Notes: generated by a model from the letters alone, not told the origin. Positions 18,842 to 33,049 are shown, counted from the stretch's first letter. The stretch is DNA of 64,000 bases from Jannaschia pagri (GCF_019655435.1 NZ_BPFH01000004.1:397564-461563), one strand, 5' to 3'. Numbers and translations: made by a program.

Positions 18842-20647
18842 TCAGACCACGACCCCTGCCCCTTGGTCCGAAGGCCCGGCCGTGGCGCGGAACACGTCGA
18901 ACAATTCGCGACCCACGCCGTGACCGTTGGCGCTGAGATCGGGTTGGACGGCCTCTCGACTTGCGACGCCCTCGGTAAGAACCTCCAGACGCCCACTGGC
19001 TGCGTCCACGCGCAGCAGATCACCGTCTTGAAGTTTACCGATCAGTCCACCGTCGAGCGCCTCTGGCGAGACATGGATGGCCGCGGGAACTTTGCCGGAG
19101 GCGCCTGACATGCGCCCGTCGGTGACCAAGGCCACCCTGTGACCCCGTTGCAGCAGCACGGTCAAAATGGGGGTCAGGCCGTGGAGTTCTGGCATCCCGT
19201 TGGCCCGTGGCCCTTGATAGCGGACAACGATCACACCGTCTCGGTCCAACTCCCCGGCACGGAAGGCGGCCTTGACGGCATCCTGTGTGTGAAACACGCG
19301 TGCTGGCGCCTCAACGACATGAAGGTCGGGCGCTACCGCACTGATTTTCATGACACCCAGCCCCAGGTTGCCCCGCACCTGCCGTAAGCCACCGGTTTCG
19401 GCGAAAGGCGCCTCGGGCGATTTCAGGATCTTGTCATTCAGACTGTCACGGGGTCCCGGCGCCCAGGCCAATTGGCCGTCCTTCAGGGTCGGCTCCTGCG
19501 CATAGGCCGACAGGCCGAGACCAGCGACAGTTTGAACATCCTCGTGCAGCAGCCCCGCCTCCAGCAAGCGCCCGATCATGAACGGAAGTCCGCCCGCCGC
19601 GTGGAAATGGTTCACGTCCGCCAACCCGTTGGGATAGACCCGCGCCATCAGCGGAACGATACCTGAGATCTCGTCAAAATCCCCGCAGGTCAGATGCACG
19701 CCCGAGGCCCGGGCCATGGCGACCAGATGGAGGACGAGGTTCGTCGACCCACCCGTCGCCATCAAGCCGACGAGGCCGTTGACGTAAGCCCGCTCGTCCA
19801 AGACGTCGCAGACCGGCGTATAGGCGTTTCCGAGTGCCGTGATCGCAGCCGCCCGCTCGGTCGCCGCATCCGTCAGCGCATCCCGCAATGGCGTGCCCGG
19901 GTTGACGAAGCTGGCTCCGGGCAGATGCAGCCCCATGAACTCCATCAACATCTGGTTCGAATTCGCCGTGCCGTAGAAGGTGCAGGTCCCGGGCCCATGA
20001 TAGCTGGCCATTTCGGCGGCCATCAGGGCCTTTCGGTCCACTTTGCCTTCGGCATAGTCGCGGCGGACGCGGGCCTTTTCATCATTCGGCAATCCGCTTG
20101 TCATGGGACCGGCGGGAACAAAGATGCCTGGCAGGTACCCGAAGGTCGCCGCCGCGATGACGAGCCCAGGCACGATCTTGTCGCAGATGCCCAGGTATAG
20201 CGCCGAGTCGAAGGTGTTATGGCTGAGGGAGACCCCCGCCGCCAGAGCGATCACATCGCGGGAAAACAGCGACAATTCCATTCCGGTTTGGCCTTGGGTC
20301 ACACCATCGCACATGGCCGGAACACCACCTGCCACCTGCGCGGTGGCGCCCGCAGTACGGGCCGCGGCCTTGATGCGGTCAGGATAGTCCTTGAACGGCT
20401 GATGGGCGCTCAACATGTCGTTGTAGGCCGTGACGATCCCAATGTTCGGGACCCGCTCCGCGACAAGATCGTCTTTCTGGTCCCCCATCGCCGCATAGGC
20501 ATGGGCCTGGTTGCCGCAGTCCAAATGCCCCCGGCGCGGACCTTCCTGGGCCAAGGCACGCATCCGGCTCAGGTATCGGTCACGTGTTGGGCGCGACCGC
20601 TCACGGATGGTGTCCGTGATCCTTTCAAGCCGACTGTCCAGGGGCAT
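18842..20647 (-). CDS. edd: Phosphogluconate dehydratase
   Basis: Dehydrates 6-phosphogluconate to KDPG. The 601-aa IlvD/Edd-family protein shows the Fe-S cysteine regions [17 protein letters not shown] and [14 protein letters not shown], and a cysteine in [15 protein letters not shown] precedes ATG 20647. It is the first gene of edd-eda, with a LacI-type operator 40 nt upstream of the start codon. Confidence 0.96.
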   Translation of the reverse strand: MPLDSRLERITDTIRERSRPTRDRYLSRMRALAQEGPRRGHLDCGNQAHAYAAMGDQKDDLVAERVPNIGIVTAYNDMLSAHQPFKDYPDRIKAAARTAGATAQVAGGVPAMCDGVTQGQTGMELSLFSRDVIALAAGVSLSHNTFDSALYLGICDKIVPGLVIAAATFGYLPGIFVPAGPMTSGLPNDEKARVRRDYAEGKVDRKALMAAEMASYHGPGTCTFYGTANSNQMLMEFMGLHLPGASFVNPGTPLRDALTDAATERAAAITALGNAYTPVCDVLDERAYVNGLVGLMATGGSTNLVLHLVAMARASGVHLTCGDFDEISGIVPLMARVYPNGLADVNHFHAAGGLPFMIGRLLEAGLLHEDVQTVAGLGLSAYAQEPTLKDGQLAWAPGPRDSLNDKILKSPEAPFAETGGLRQVRGNLGLGVMKISAVAPDLHVVEAPARVFHTQDAVKAAFRAGELDRDGVIVVRYQGPRANGMPELHGLTPILTVLLQRGHRVALVTDGRMSGASGKVPAAIHVSPEALDGGLIGKLQDGDLLRVDAASGRLEVLTEGVASREAVQPDLSANGHGVGRELFDVFRATAGPSDQGAGVVV

Positions 20648-20686
20648 GGCGCATCTCCGTTTGGCTGGGGCTGGTGAGCCTCTTAC

Positions 20687-20702
20687 ATGTTAGCGCTACC
20701 AT
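20687..20702. promoter_or_regulatory. LacI-family operator upstream of edd-eda
   Basis: ATGTTAGCGCTACCAT is a 16-bp near-palindrome (arms ATGTTAGC and ATGGTAGC, one mismatch) with the central CG typical of LacI-family sites. It lies 40-55 nt upstream of the edd start, where a repressor would block the promoter. A sugar-responsive regulator is inferred; none is encoded next to it. Confidence 0.55.
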
Positions 20703-20783
20703 CGCAAGGTGAAACTCTTGCAACAGCGCCCTTGCCCAGCAGCAATTAGACCCCGTTTCCGGCTTTCCCAGTTAATGGAGCGG

Positions 20784-21149
20784 CTACGCGTCGCCCATCG
20801 GGGACATCAGTTCGACTTCTGCGTCGTCTCGAACCGCTGTGTAGAAGCAGGTCCGCCGCCCTGTGTGACAGGCCGCTCCGGTCTGCTCCACTTGCATCAG
20901 CAGGCAATCGCGGTCGCAATCGAGCCGCAGATCCACGAGGCGCTGGATATGACCCGATGTATCCCCCTTGACCCAAAAGGCCTGTCGCGACCGCGACCAA
21001 TAGGTGACACGGCCCGTCTCCAATGTCTTGGCCACAGCTTCGGCATTCATCCAGGCCATCATGAGGACTTCGCCCGTTGTCGCATCCTGGGCTATGGCCG
21101 GGATCAGCCCCTTGCTGTCATACGTCAGACTTGCGGGGTCGAAGGACAT
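20784..21149 (-). CDS. hisI: Phosphoribosyl-AMP cyclohydrolase
   Basis: Opens the adenine ring of phosphoribosyl-AMP in histidine synthesis. The 121-aa monofunctional protein has the metal-binding [15 protein letters not shown] and [11 protein letters not shown] motifs. There is no HisE pyrophosphohydrolase domain, as usual in alphaproteobacteria. It is divergent from the Fe-S scaffold gene with about 65 nt between starts. Confidence 0.95.
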   Translation of the reverse strand: MSFDPASLTYDSKGLIPAIAQDATTGEVLMMAWMNAEAVAKTLETGRVTYWSRSRQAFWVKGDTSGHIQRLVDLRLDCDRDCLLMQVEQTGAACHTGRRTCFYTAVRDDAEVELMSPMGDA

Positions 21150-21214
21150 ATTGGCACCTTTGCATCACAGCGGTCGCCCGCTACCTAAGGGGAACGCCGC
21201 GAGAAAGGAAGCCG

Positions 21215-21670
21215 ATGTCAGAAGCCGATCTGATCAAACTCTATTCTGGTCGCATCTTGGAATTGGCGGCGGATATGCCGGCCACTGACCCGCTGACGGA
21301 TCCCCAAGTGACGGCGCGCAAACAGTCACCGCTGTGTGGATCGACGGTGACCGTGTCGCTTGACGTGGTCGATGGCCGAATCTCTCGCTATGCCCAAGAC
21401 GTGAAGGCCTGTGCCTTAGGTCAAGCCGCCGCGTCGGTGAGCGGGCGAGTCATGGTTGGGCGCTCCCTGGCGGAGGTGAGCACGGCGCGGGACCAGTTGC
21501 GAGCGATGCTCAAAGATGGCGGGGACGTCCCGCAGGCGCCGTTCGACGGCTTCGAAGTGCTGACACCGGCCCGTGATTTCCGAAACCGTCACGCCTCGAT
21601 CCTGCTTGCGTTGGACGCAACCGTGGAGGCCTTATCGACCGTGGATGCGCAGGTCGAACACACGTCTTAA
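21215..21670 (+). CDS. Iron-sulfur cluster assembly scaffold protein (IscU/NifU-N-like)
   Basis: A 151-aa protein of the NifU N-terminal/IscU fold, probably binding or sensing an Fe-S cluster. Cysteines occur in SPLCGS and KACALGQAAAS, the first and second conserved positions; the third position is not a clear cysteine (FRNRHASI), so cluster chemistry may differ from canonical IscU. The frame extends to 21077, but ATG 21215 has AAAGGAAG ahead. This hisI-linked paralogue is common in Rhodobacteraceae (from general knowledge). Confidence 0.82.
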   Translation: MSEADLIKLYSGRILELAADMPATDPLTDPQVTARKQSPLCGSTVTVSLDVVDGRISRYAQDVKACALGQAAASVSGRVMVGRSLAEVSTARDQLRAMLKDGGDVPQAPFDGFEVLTPARDFRNRHASILLALDATVEALSTVDAQVEHTS

Positions 21671-21681
21671 CCTTGTAGTAA
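21667..21681 (+). promoter_or_regulatory. CtrA-like box upstream of the chemoreceptor gene
   Basis: TTAA-N7-GTAA, one mismatch from the CtrA consensus TTAA-N7-TTAA, begins at the stop codon of the scaffold gene, 46 nt before the chemoreceptor start. Single-mismatch sites are expected a few times per 60 kb by chance, so support is modest. Confidence 0.3.
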
Positions 21682-21727
21682 AATGCGGCTGTTAGGCCCC
21701 TGTAATGACCCCTTGCAGGAGTTTTTG

Positions 21728-23140
21728 ATGTCCGCCTCCCTCGCGCGCCCGGTGCTGACCGATAGTGTCGTGACCCCATCAACGGGACTCGCGCAAACGG
21801 TGGTGCCCTTGGGCTTCCTCGTCTTCGACCTCGCAGGGTTTGTCGATGACATTGACGCGCGAACACAGCGCAGTCAGGGGGATGTCGCGACCTTGCGACA
21901 GGCTGGTGACAACATCAGTGATGCTATCCAGGCCGTGAACGCCGAAATCGCGGAGCTGTCACAGGTGGCCGCGGAAACCGAGGCCGCGGCGACGGCCCGG
22001 ATCAGTTCCATCGCCGAAAACTCCGACCGGTTTCATAGGATGGCGAAATGGGGCACCGATGTGTCGCGCCGCACCTATGATCTTGAAGCACTGTTGAAGC
22101 AGATTGTGGCCAGTAACGGCGAAATTGCTCGTATTGCGCGGCAGGTGAACATTCTGGCGGTGAATGCCTCCATTGAGGCAGCGCGGGCCGGTGCTGCGGG
22201 GCGCGGCTTTGCCGTCGTGGCCGAGGCCATCAACGATCTCTCCCGCAAAACGGCCGAGGCGGCGGGCGGAATATCGGACAGCATCTCATCGCTCGACGAT
22301 TGGACGGCGGCCATGCGCGCTGATGCGACGGAATATGAGCCTGACTTTGAGAAAGGCATCGAAAGCGCGGCAGAGACGCGCCGCACGGTCGAAGGAATCG
22401 TGGGCGACATGGCCCGCGCGCGTGAACGGATCCAGGGGGTGGAGACGGCGATGACCTCGCTCGCGGCGGGCAACGACCGCGCCCAGCCGATCTATGACGC
22501 CATCGAAACAGCGGCCCATGCCACAGCCCACGAAGTGCGCCAGGCGCGGAAACGGTCTGGGAAAATGACCGATGCTTGCGAAGCCCTTCTCCAAAAGGCC
22601 GTAGAAATTGAAACAGATGGCCCAGATCATCGGTTCATAGGGATTGCGAAGGACGTCGCGCAGGACGTGACGGCCGCGATGGAGGCCGGGCTTGCGGCGG
22701 GTCGTATCTCGCGGGAGGCCCTGTTCGATTTCCGATATACGCCGATCCTGGGCACCGCGCCGCAGCAGCACGAGACGCCTTTCGCAGCCTTCATGGACCA
22801 AACAGTCCAGACGATCATCGAGGGCGCCTTGGGCCGCGATCCGTCTGTAATCCTGTGCTGTCCCTGTGATCGGAACGGCTACATTCCGACCCACAACCTC
22901 CGCTTTTCGAAACCGCAGGGTCCGGATCCCGCGTGGAACAATGCCAATTGTCGCAATCGCCGGATCTTTGACGACCGGACAGGGTCCAAAGCGGGATCAA
23001 ACCGCGCGCCGTTTTTGATCCAAGTTTACCGTCGCAATATGGGTGGTGGGGAATTCGTGCTGATGAAGGATATCTCTGTGCCGTTGATCGTTGCGGGCCG
23101 CCATTGGGGTGGTCTGCGGCTCGCATATCGGGACGGCTAG
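21728..23140 (+). CDS. Cytosolic methyl-accepting chemotaxis protein with C-terminal sensor domain
   Basis: A 470-aa chemoreceptor without a transmembrane segment. The conserved signalling hairpin is at about residues 140-175 (NILAVNASIEAARAG, then GRGFAVVAEAINDLS), so it should bind CheA/CheW. The receptor half is at the C-terminus (about 300-470), with a Cys-containing stretch NANCRNRRIFDDRTG and ending HWGGLRLAYR, an arrangement known from soluble alphaproteobacterial receptors. ATG 21728 has AGGAG upstream and is chosen over 21683. No other chemotaxis gene is in the window. A CtrA-like box lies 46 nt upstream. Confidence 0.9.
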   Translation: MSASLARPVLTDSVVTPSTGLAQTVVPLGFLVFDLAGFVDDIDARTQRSQGDVATLRQAGDNISDAIQAVNAEIAELSQVAAETEAAATARISSIAENSDRFHRMAKWGTDVSRRTYDLEALLKQIVASNGEIARIARQVNILAVNASIEAARAGAAGRGFAVVAEAINDLSRKTAEAAGGISDSISSLDDWTAAMRADATEYEPDFEKGIESAAETRRTVEGIVGDMARARERIQGVETAMTSLAAGNDRAQPIYDAIETAAHATAHEVRQARKRSGKMTDACEALLQKAVEIETDGPDHRFIGIAKDVAQDVTAAMEAGLAAGRISREALFDFRYTPILGTAPQQHETPFAAFMDQTVQTIIEGALGRDPSVILCCPCDRNGYIPTHNLRFSKPQGPDPAWNNANCRNRRIFDDRTGSKAGSNRAPFLIQVYRRNMGGGEFVLMKDISVPLIVAGRHWGGLRLAYRDG

Positions 23141-23587
23141 GCTGCGCCGATCCGGCGGGCGTTTTTTGATCGGTCGCGGGGGCCGGTCTTTGCCTACCCC
23201 ATTTTTGACAGCCAATTACCTGTTACCGTGTGCATCGCCTGGTCGCACACCCCCCGCCAAACACTAAAACCTGAGTTTAGTGAGACCACGAAATCCGTCC
23301 GCTAGGTGGTCTCAGCGGGTCGGTTCTACAGAGATCGTTTCTTGCAAGACGGCGCATCTCCGCCCCGTTAAAAAAAACCGCCGCACTCCAAAGATCGGAG
23401 GCGGCGGGACAGGTGCATCAGGATCGCGCAGGCAGTGGCCGAAGGTGTCAGAAGCCTTTGGCGTATCGCCAGTTACCGGGGAAGCAAGCGGCGCCATCAT
23501 CGACATGGGGAAGCGATGCTGGTGGAGAGACGATCCAGACGCGGGCAGAAACGCAACGTCAGCTTAAAAGATCACGGGGCGGGCCGA
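23141..23587. other. Intergenic stretch between convergent genes
   Basis: About 450 nt between the chemoreceptor and the 41-aa minus-strand gene. It contains the minus-strand terminator at 23371-23408 and no supported coding frame. Confidence 0.45.
23371..23408 (-). terminator. Strong intrinsic terminator, minus strand
   Basis: An 11-bp GC-rich stem (23378-23389 with 23397-23407, one bulged base, 7-nt loop) is followed on the minus strand by seven T residues. The only minus-strand gene upstream is the 41-aa ORF at 23588-23713, leaving a 3' untranslated region of about 180 nt that could itself carry an RNA function. Confidence 0.75.
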
Positions 23588-23713
23588 TCACGCCACAAGG
23601 TTCGGCAGGTGAAGCAGGCTGAGCATCAGGGTCACCAACCACACGCCACCAAGGACATCGTACAACAAACCATCGTCGGTTTGCGGATCGATCTGGAAAA
23701 GCTTGCGTAGCAT
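23588..23713 (-). CDS. 41-aa single-pass membrane protein behind an SOS box (SidA-like candidate)
   Basis: Translation from ATG 23713, with AGGTGA just upstream, gives a charged N-terminus (MLRKLFQIDPQTDDG) and one hydrophobic segment at about residues 19-37 (LYDVLGGVWLVTLMLSLL). A perfect alphaproteobacterial LexA site (23777-23791) lies 63 nt before the start, and a strong terminator follows, giving it its own transcription unit 3' of recG. In size, topology and control it resembles Caulobacter SidA, the 29-aa SOS-induced division inhibitor. No sequence homology is claimed, and the function is inference. Confidence 0.6.
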   Translation of the reverse strand: MLRKLFQIDPQTDDGLLYDVLGGVWLVTLMLSLLHLPNLVA

Positions 23714-23746
23714 GGGGTCACCTGTTCTTGATGCTCTTGTTGTTCT

Positions 23747-23804
23747 TTTGTTCTCATATTGAGGACAGTCTGTAAAGAACTTTATGGGAACATATGAGAA
23801 CAAA
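23747..23804. repeat. Perfect 13-bp inverted repeat around the SOS box
   Basis: The arm TTTGTTCTCATAT at 23747-23759 is matched exactly by its reverse complement at 23792-23804, with 32 nt between that include the LexA box. Each arm holds a GTTC/GAAC half-site, so the region has at least five LexA half-sites. Confidence 0.6.
23777..23791. promoter_or_regulatory. LexA (SOS) box, GAAC-N7-GAAC
   Basis: Exact match to the alphaproteobacterial LexA consensus (GTTC-N7-GTTC on the minus strand), located between the recG stop (23819) and the 41-aa gene start (23713). A third GAAC half-site follows 6 nt later (23798-23801). The same consensus occurs at lexA in this window. Confidence 0.75.
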
Positions 23805-23818
23805 TAGCGCTCGTTCTC

Positions 23819-29360
<5,542 letters not shown>

Positions 29361-30074
29361 CTAGGCCGACATCAGGTCCTTATCACCGGCGGAAGCGGAC
29401 TGCGGGTCCCGCAAGACGTAGCCCCGTCCCCAGACGGTCTCGATGTGGTTTTGGCCCCCGGTCGCTTCGGACAGCTTCTTGCGTAGCTTGCAGATGAAGA
29501 CATCGATTATCTTCAACTCTGGCTCATCCATGCCGCCGTAGAGATGGTTAAGGAACATCTCCTTAGTAAGCGTCGTGCCTTTGCGCAGGGACAAAAGCTC
29601 CAACATTTGGTATTCCTTGCCAGTCAGGTGAACGGTCCGCCCGTCAACTTCAACCGACTTCGCATCCAGGTTCACTTCTACCGCGCCGGTGCGGATAACC
29701 GACTGCGAGTGACCCTTGGACCGGCGAACAATTGCATGGATCCGCGCGATCAGTTCATCGCGGTGGAATGGCTTCGTCATATAGTCGTCTGCACCGAACC
29801 CGAAGCCGCGAATCTTGTTCTGCGTGTCGTCAGACCCGGATAGGATCAGGATTGGCGTTTCAATTCGACTCATCCGAAGTTGCTTCAGAACGTCGTGCCC
29901 ATTCATGTCGGGCAATTTCAAGTCGAGCAGGATCAAATCGTAATCATAGAGTTTTGCCAGATCGATGCCCTCTTCGCCCATATCGGTCGAATAGACATTG
30001 AGATTCGCACTCCCGAGCATCATTTCAATGCTCTTGGAAGTGGTTGGGTCGTCTTCTACGAGCAGGATTCGCAT
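29361..30074 (-). CDS. ctrA: Cell-cycle response regulator CtrA
   Basis: OmpR-type response regulator, the master regulator of cell cycle and motility and of gene-transfer-agent and competence functions in alphaproteobacteria. The 237-aa product has the acidic pair E7-D8-D9, phospho-acceptor D51, receiver lysine in TKPF, and a C-terminal winged helix (about 125-230) with the [10 protein letters not shown] recognition helix. ATG 30074 has GGAG at 6 nt and is preferred over the ATG two codons upstream. sciP lies 94 nt upstream on the same strand, and the gap holds a near-consensus CtrA box. Confidence 0.97.
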   Translation of the reverse strand: MRILLVEDDPTTSKSIEMMLGSANLNVYSTDMGEEGIDLAKLYDYDLILLDLKLPDMNGHDVLKQLRMSRIETPILILSGSDDTQNKIRGFGFGADDYMTKPFHRDELIARIHAIVRRSKGHSQSVIRTGAVEVNLDAKSVEVDGRTVHLTGKEYQMLELLSLRKGTTLTKEMFLNHLYGGMDEPELKIIDVFICKLRKKLSEATGGQNHIETVWGRGYVLRDPQSASAGDKDLMSA

Positions 30075-30124
30075 GGCCATCTCCCGGCGGTGCTATTGTG
30101 TACTCCGACCTTTGCGTGAATTAG

Positions 30125-30139
30125 TTAACTTACCGTTAC
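30125..30139. promoter_or_regulatory. CtrA-like box in the ctrA promoter
   Basis: TTAA-N7-TTAC, one mismatch from TTAA-N7-TTAA, lies 51-65 nt upstream of the ctrA start inside the short sciP-ctrA gap. CtrA autoregulation is established in Caulobacter; here it is inferred from the site. Confidence 0.5.
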
Positions 30140-30168
30140 CCTGCGCGAAGTCCTGCACTGCTTACAAC

Positions 30169-30447
30169 TCAAGACTGTCGATATTGCTGAATAAGTGTGG
30201 TTTTGAGACCCTCGGTCCCATGCGCCGATACGGCAGCGGCCCACCCCGCGTATTCTTCCTCGGATAGCTCATACCATTCTATCGCTTCCTCCAGTGTAAT
30301 GAGGCCCGACTCGACCCCCATGACAACCATTGCCTTACGTCGCGCGACCCATCGCGTCGTGCCCCGCGGCGGCAAATCAGCGCGCGTCAACTGTCGACCG
30401 TCGGGCAGCGTAACCACCCTTGGACCCGGCCCTTTCCTGAGATACAT
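30169..30447 (-). CDS. sciP: SciP-type CtrA inhibitor (DUF1153)
   Basis: A 92-aa helix-turn-helix protein of the DUF1153 family. In Caulobacter, SciP binds CtrA at its promoters and blocks activation. Family hallmarks are the N-terminal YLRKGPGPRVVTLPDG, RADLPP, the RWVARRKAMVV helix and LSEEEYAGW. ATG 30447 has AGGAGG upstream; the frame also offers a TTG one codon earlier. It sits directly upstream of ctrA in the same direction, linking regulator and inhibitor at one locus. Confidence 0.92.
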   Translation of the reverse strand: MYLRKGPGPRVVTLPDGRQLTRADLPPRGTTRWVARRKAMVVMGVESGLITLEEAIEWYELSEEEYAGWAAAVSAHGTEGLKTTLIQQYRQS

Positions 30448-30495
30448 CAAAGCCTCCTACTCGTTTATCGCGTGTCATCTCTGAGCCCGTTGGCG

Positions 30496-30510
30496 TTAAG
30501 CGAGCGTGAA
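30496..30510. promoter_or_regulatory. Weak CtrA-like box between sciP and mnmA
   Basis: TTAA-N7-TGAA, one mismatch from consensus, 49 nt upstream of the sciP start and 62 nt upstream of mnmA. sciP is CtrA-activated in Caulobacter; the match here is weak and could be chance. Confidence 0.25.
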
Positions 30511-30571
30511 GGAGCCACTTGAAAATACTTCGGATTTTCCCAGATCGCTGGAACACCCGCCGGAGGCCGCT

Positions 30572-31711
30572 ATGCCACTTGATGCCAAACGTAACTCTCT
30601 GGGTTTTGCCAAAGCCCCATCCGACACGCGGGTCGTCGTCGCCATGTCCGGCGGTGTGGACAGCTCCGTCGTGGCCGCGCAATTGGCTGAAGAAGGCTAT
30701 GATGTGGTTGGCGTGACCCTTCAACTCTATGATCATGGCGCCGCCCTCGCGAAAAAGGGTGCTTGTTGTGCCGGGCGCGACATTCATGATGCCCGCCGGG
30801 TCGCTGAAACCATGGGGTTTCCGCACTATGTCCTTGATTATGAGAATTCTTTTCGGGAATCGGTCATCGAAGAATTCGCCGATTCCTACCTCGGTGGTGC
30901 GACGCCTGTGCCGTGCATTCGGTGCAATGAACGGGTGAAATTTCGCGACCTGCTGGAAACGGCCAAGGACCTAGATGCCGATTGCATGGCGACTGGTCAT
31001 TACATCCAGCGTCGCCTTGGGGCATCCGGGGCGGAGCTTCACCGCGCCGCCGATCCCGTTCGGGATCAATCGTATTTTCTGTTCTCAACCACGTCGGAGC
31101 AGCTTGATTACCTGCGATTCCCCCTGGGGCACCTTGAGGACAAGGCCGCGACGCGTGCGCTGGCGGCCAAATACGGATTGCCGGTCGCGGATAAGCCAGA
31201 CAGTCAGGACATCTGCTTTGTTCCGAACGGCGACTATGCGTCGGTGATTGAAAAACTACGTCCGGGCGCCGGAGAGCCGGGACACATCGTGGACCTCGAC
31301 GGCAAACCCCTCGGGACACACCACGGTGTCATTCACTACACGATCGGTCAAAGGCGGGGCCTTGGCATTGGGGGCCTGTCGGAGCCGCTTTATGTGGTGA
31401 AACTCGACCCTGAGACCCGGCAAGTTGTGGTTGGACCGAAATCTGCGCTTGCCACACGGCTGGTGCCCCTGCGTGAACTCAACTGGTTGGGGGACGCGCC
31501 GCTCGAGTCACGGTCAGAATGGCATATCGGCGTCAAAGTCCGATCCACCCGTCCACCGCGTGAGGCCATCTTACGGCCAAAGGGCGAAGGGTTTGCGGAG
31601 GTCGAGTTGTTGACGCCAGAAGAAGGCGTCAGCCCGGGCCAAGCTTGCGTCTTTTATGACATGGACAGCACCCGCGTGTTCGGCGGCGGTTGGATCTGGC
31701 GCGGCTATTGA
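30572..31711 (+). CDS. mnmA: tRNA 2-thiouridine(34) synthase MnmA
   Basis: Thiolates U34 of Lys, Glu and Gln tRNAs with sulfur relayed from a cysteine desulfurase. The 379-aa protein has the PP-loop SGGVDSS, the catalytic cysteine in [13 protein letters not shown] and the second active cysteine in [10 protein letters not shown]. The frame extends to 30506, but ATG 30572 has GGAGG at about 5 nt and fits the family N-terminus. It is divergent from sciP and followed by its own terminator. Confidence 0.95.
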   Translation: MPLDAKRNSLGFAKAPSDTRVVVAMSGGVDSSVVAAQLAEEGYDVVGVTLQLYDHGAALAKKGACCAGRDIHDARRVAETMGFPHYVLDYENSFRESVIEEFADSYLGGATPVPCIRCNERVKFRDLLETAKDLDADCMATGHYIQRRLGASGAELHRAADPVRDQSYFLFSTTSEQLDYLRFPLGHLEDKAATRALAAKYGLPVADKPDSQDICFVPNGDYASVIEKLRPGAGEPGHIVDLDGKPLGTHHGVIHYTIGQRRGLGIGGLSEPLYVVKLDPETRQVVVGPKSALATRLVPLRELNWLGDAPLESRSEWHIGVKVRSTRPPREAILRPKGEGFAEVELLTPEEGVSPGQACVFYDMDSTRVFGGGWIWRGY

Positions 31712-31726
31712 CGCAACACTGACGCG

Positions 31727-31748
31727 GGACACTTTCGAGCGTCCTTTT
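31727..31748 (+). terminator. Intrinsic terminator after mnmA
   Basis: A short hairpin (GGAC-CT with AG-GTCC, one mismatch, TTCG loop) is followed by TTTT, 16 nt past the mnmA stop. Confidence 0.5.
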
Positions 31749-32051
31749 GCGCGGGGCGCGCCGTCAGTATGGGTCTATTAACGTTGTCGTGCAGTGGGCG
31801 AGGAGACCGTCGCGTCAGCCTCAACCATGGCTTCCCACAAGGCTGTTCTGCTCGGTGTGTTTCAGCGACCTCTTTCGAAACGCCGCCAGCACCAACTTAT
31901 TTTATACATATGAAACAAGGTATTACCGCCCCTTCACCCGCACAGCGAGCAAATATGTGAAGAAAATTAACATTGGGACTTGAACGGCCCAGACCGCTCA
32001 CCATCTCTTGTCATGTGAAAGGCATTCACATCAACCAAAGAGGAGACAGAG
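31749..32051. other. AT-richer intergenic region before the DUF2852 gene
   Basis: About 300 nt with a local AT-rich segment (near 31890-31975) and the inverted repeat at 32013-32031. No coding frame is supported. Confidence 0.45.
32013..32031. promoter_or_regulatory. Inverted repeat (operator-like) upstream of DUF2852
   Basis: ATGTGAA and TTCACAT form a perfect 7-bp inverted repeat with a 5-nt spacer, ending 20 nt before the start codon. The half-site resembles CRP/FNR (TGTGA/TCACA), but the TGTGA-to-TCACA spacing is 7 rather than 6. An mRNA hairpin over the leader is the alternative. Confidence 0.4.
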
Positions 32052-32483
32052 ATGACACCGTCCACCGCCTACGCCGGCCAAACGACTTCCGGTAACTGGC
32101 TCACCCGTACCGAAGCTTGGCTCGACGCGCGCGGCAAAGGCGCATGGATCGCTGCGATGGTCCTAGGCTTTGTCTTCTTCTGGCCCGTCGGCCTTGCCCT
32201 TCTCGCCTACATGATCTGGAGCAAACGCATGTTTTCCGACCGCAAAACCTCAATGACCTGCTCATCGCGTCGCACGGCCAAGATGAATCGCATGCGCAGC
32301 TCCGGCAACGCCGCCTTCGACGCCTATAAGGCTGACATGCTGCGCCGCCTGGAGGAAGAACAGGAAGCCTTCCAAGACTATCTTCAGCGCCTGCGCGAAG
32401 CCAAGGACAAGGCCGAGTTCGACCAGTTCATGGAAGAGCGCGCCAAGCGCGGCGGCGATTCTGACGCCACGGTCGAGGCCTAA
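32052..32483 (+). CDS. DUF2852 domain-containing membrane protein
   Basis: A 143-aa protein with a hydrophobic region at about residues 31-56 (GAWIAAMVLGFVFFWPVGLA) that anchors it in the inner membrane. A basic stretch follows, then a charged, coiled-coil-like C-terminal helix (about 85-135, rich in E/K/R/A). This matches DUF2852, an uncharacterised alphaproteobacterial family. GAGGAG precedes ATG 32052. The RDD-family gene follows 69 nt downstream, and the two may be co-transcribed. Confidence 0.85.
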   Translation: MTPSTAYAGQTTSGNWLTRTEAWLDARGKGAWIAAMVLGFVFFWPVGLALLAYMIWSKRMFSDRKTSMTCSSRRTAKMNRMRSSGNAAFDAYKADMLRRLEEEQEAFQDYLQRLREAKDKAEFDQFMEERAKRGGDSDATVEA

Positions 32484-32552
32484 TCACCAACCGCACCCAG
32501 ACCTGGTCCCCCACGGGGGGCCAGTCCCCAGACACACACTCGACCCACAGAG

Positions 32553-33008
32553 ATGGACATGACCCCAACCGCACCGATATCAGGCCTTCCCGATCCAGAG
32601 TATCAGCCGGAATTCTACGGCGGTGTCCTCACCAAACGCGCCGTCGCTTGGGCAATCGATGTCGCGCTTATCACCGGCTTTACGTTCTTGGTCGGCCTTT
32701 TGACCTTGTCGATTGGGTGGTTCCTGTGGCCCATCACATTCGTTCTGACCGGCTTTCTCTATCGCACTGCGACATTAAGCAATCGAAGCGCGACCTGGGG
32801 CATGCGCCTTATGGGGATTGAACTGCGGGACATTCGGGGCGACCGTTTTGATGGCATGACGGCCACCTTCCATGTGCTGGGCTACTACGCATCGATGGCC
32901 TTCTTGCTGCCCGCCTTAGCTTCGATTGCGTCCATGTTGATCACGGACCGTCGGCAGAGCCTTACGGATTTGCTGCTGGGGACGGGGGCTATCAATCGTC
33001 CATCCTGA
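32553..33008 (+). CDS. RDD family membrane protein
   Basis: A 151-aa protein of the RDD family with about three membrane segments (residues 34-55, 57-75, 105-130). It carries the conserved arginine and aspartate of the first helix (KRAVAWAIDVAL) and the late aspartate (DRRQSLTDLLLGT). Family members are inner-membrane proteins of mostly unknown role, some linked to ion exchange. The DUF2852 gene precedes it on the same strand. Confidence 0.85.
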   Translation: MDMTPTAPISGLPDPEYQPEFYGGVLTKRAVAWAIDVALITGFTFLVGLLTLSIGWFLWPITFVLTGFLYRTATLSNRSATWGMRLMGIELRDIRGDRFDGMTATFHVLGYYASMAFLLPALASIASMLITDRRQSLTDLLLGTGAINRPS

Positions 33009-33049
33009 CGCGCCATCCCTGCGTCAAATGCGCCCCTCGGGCGCGACAG

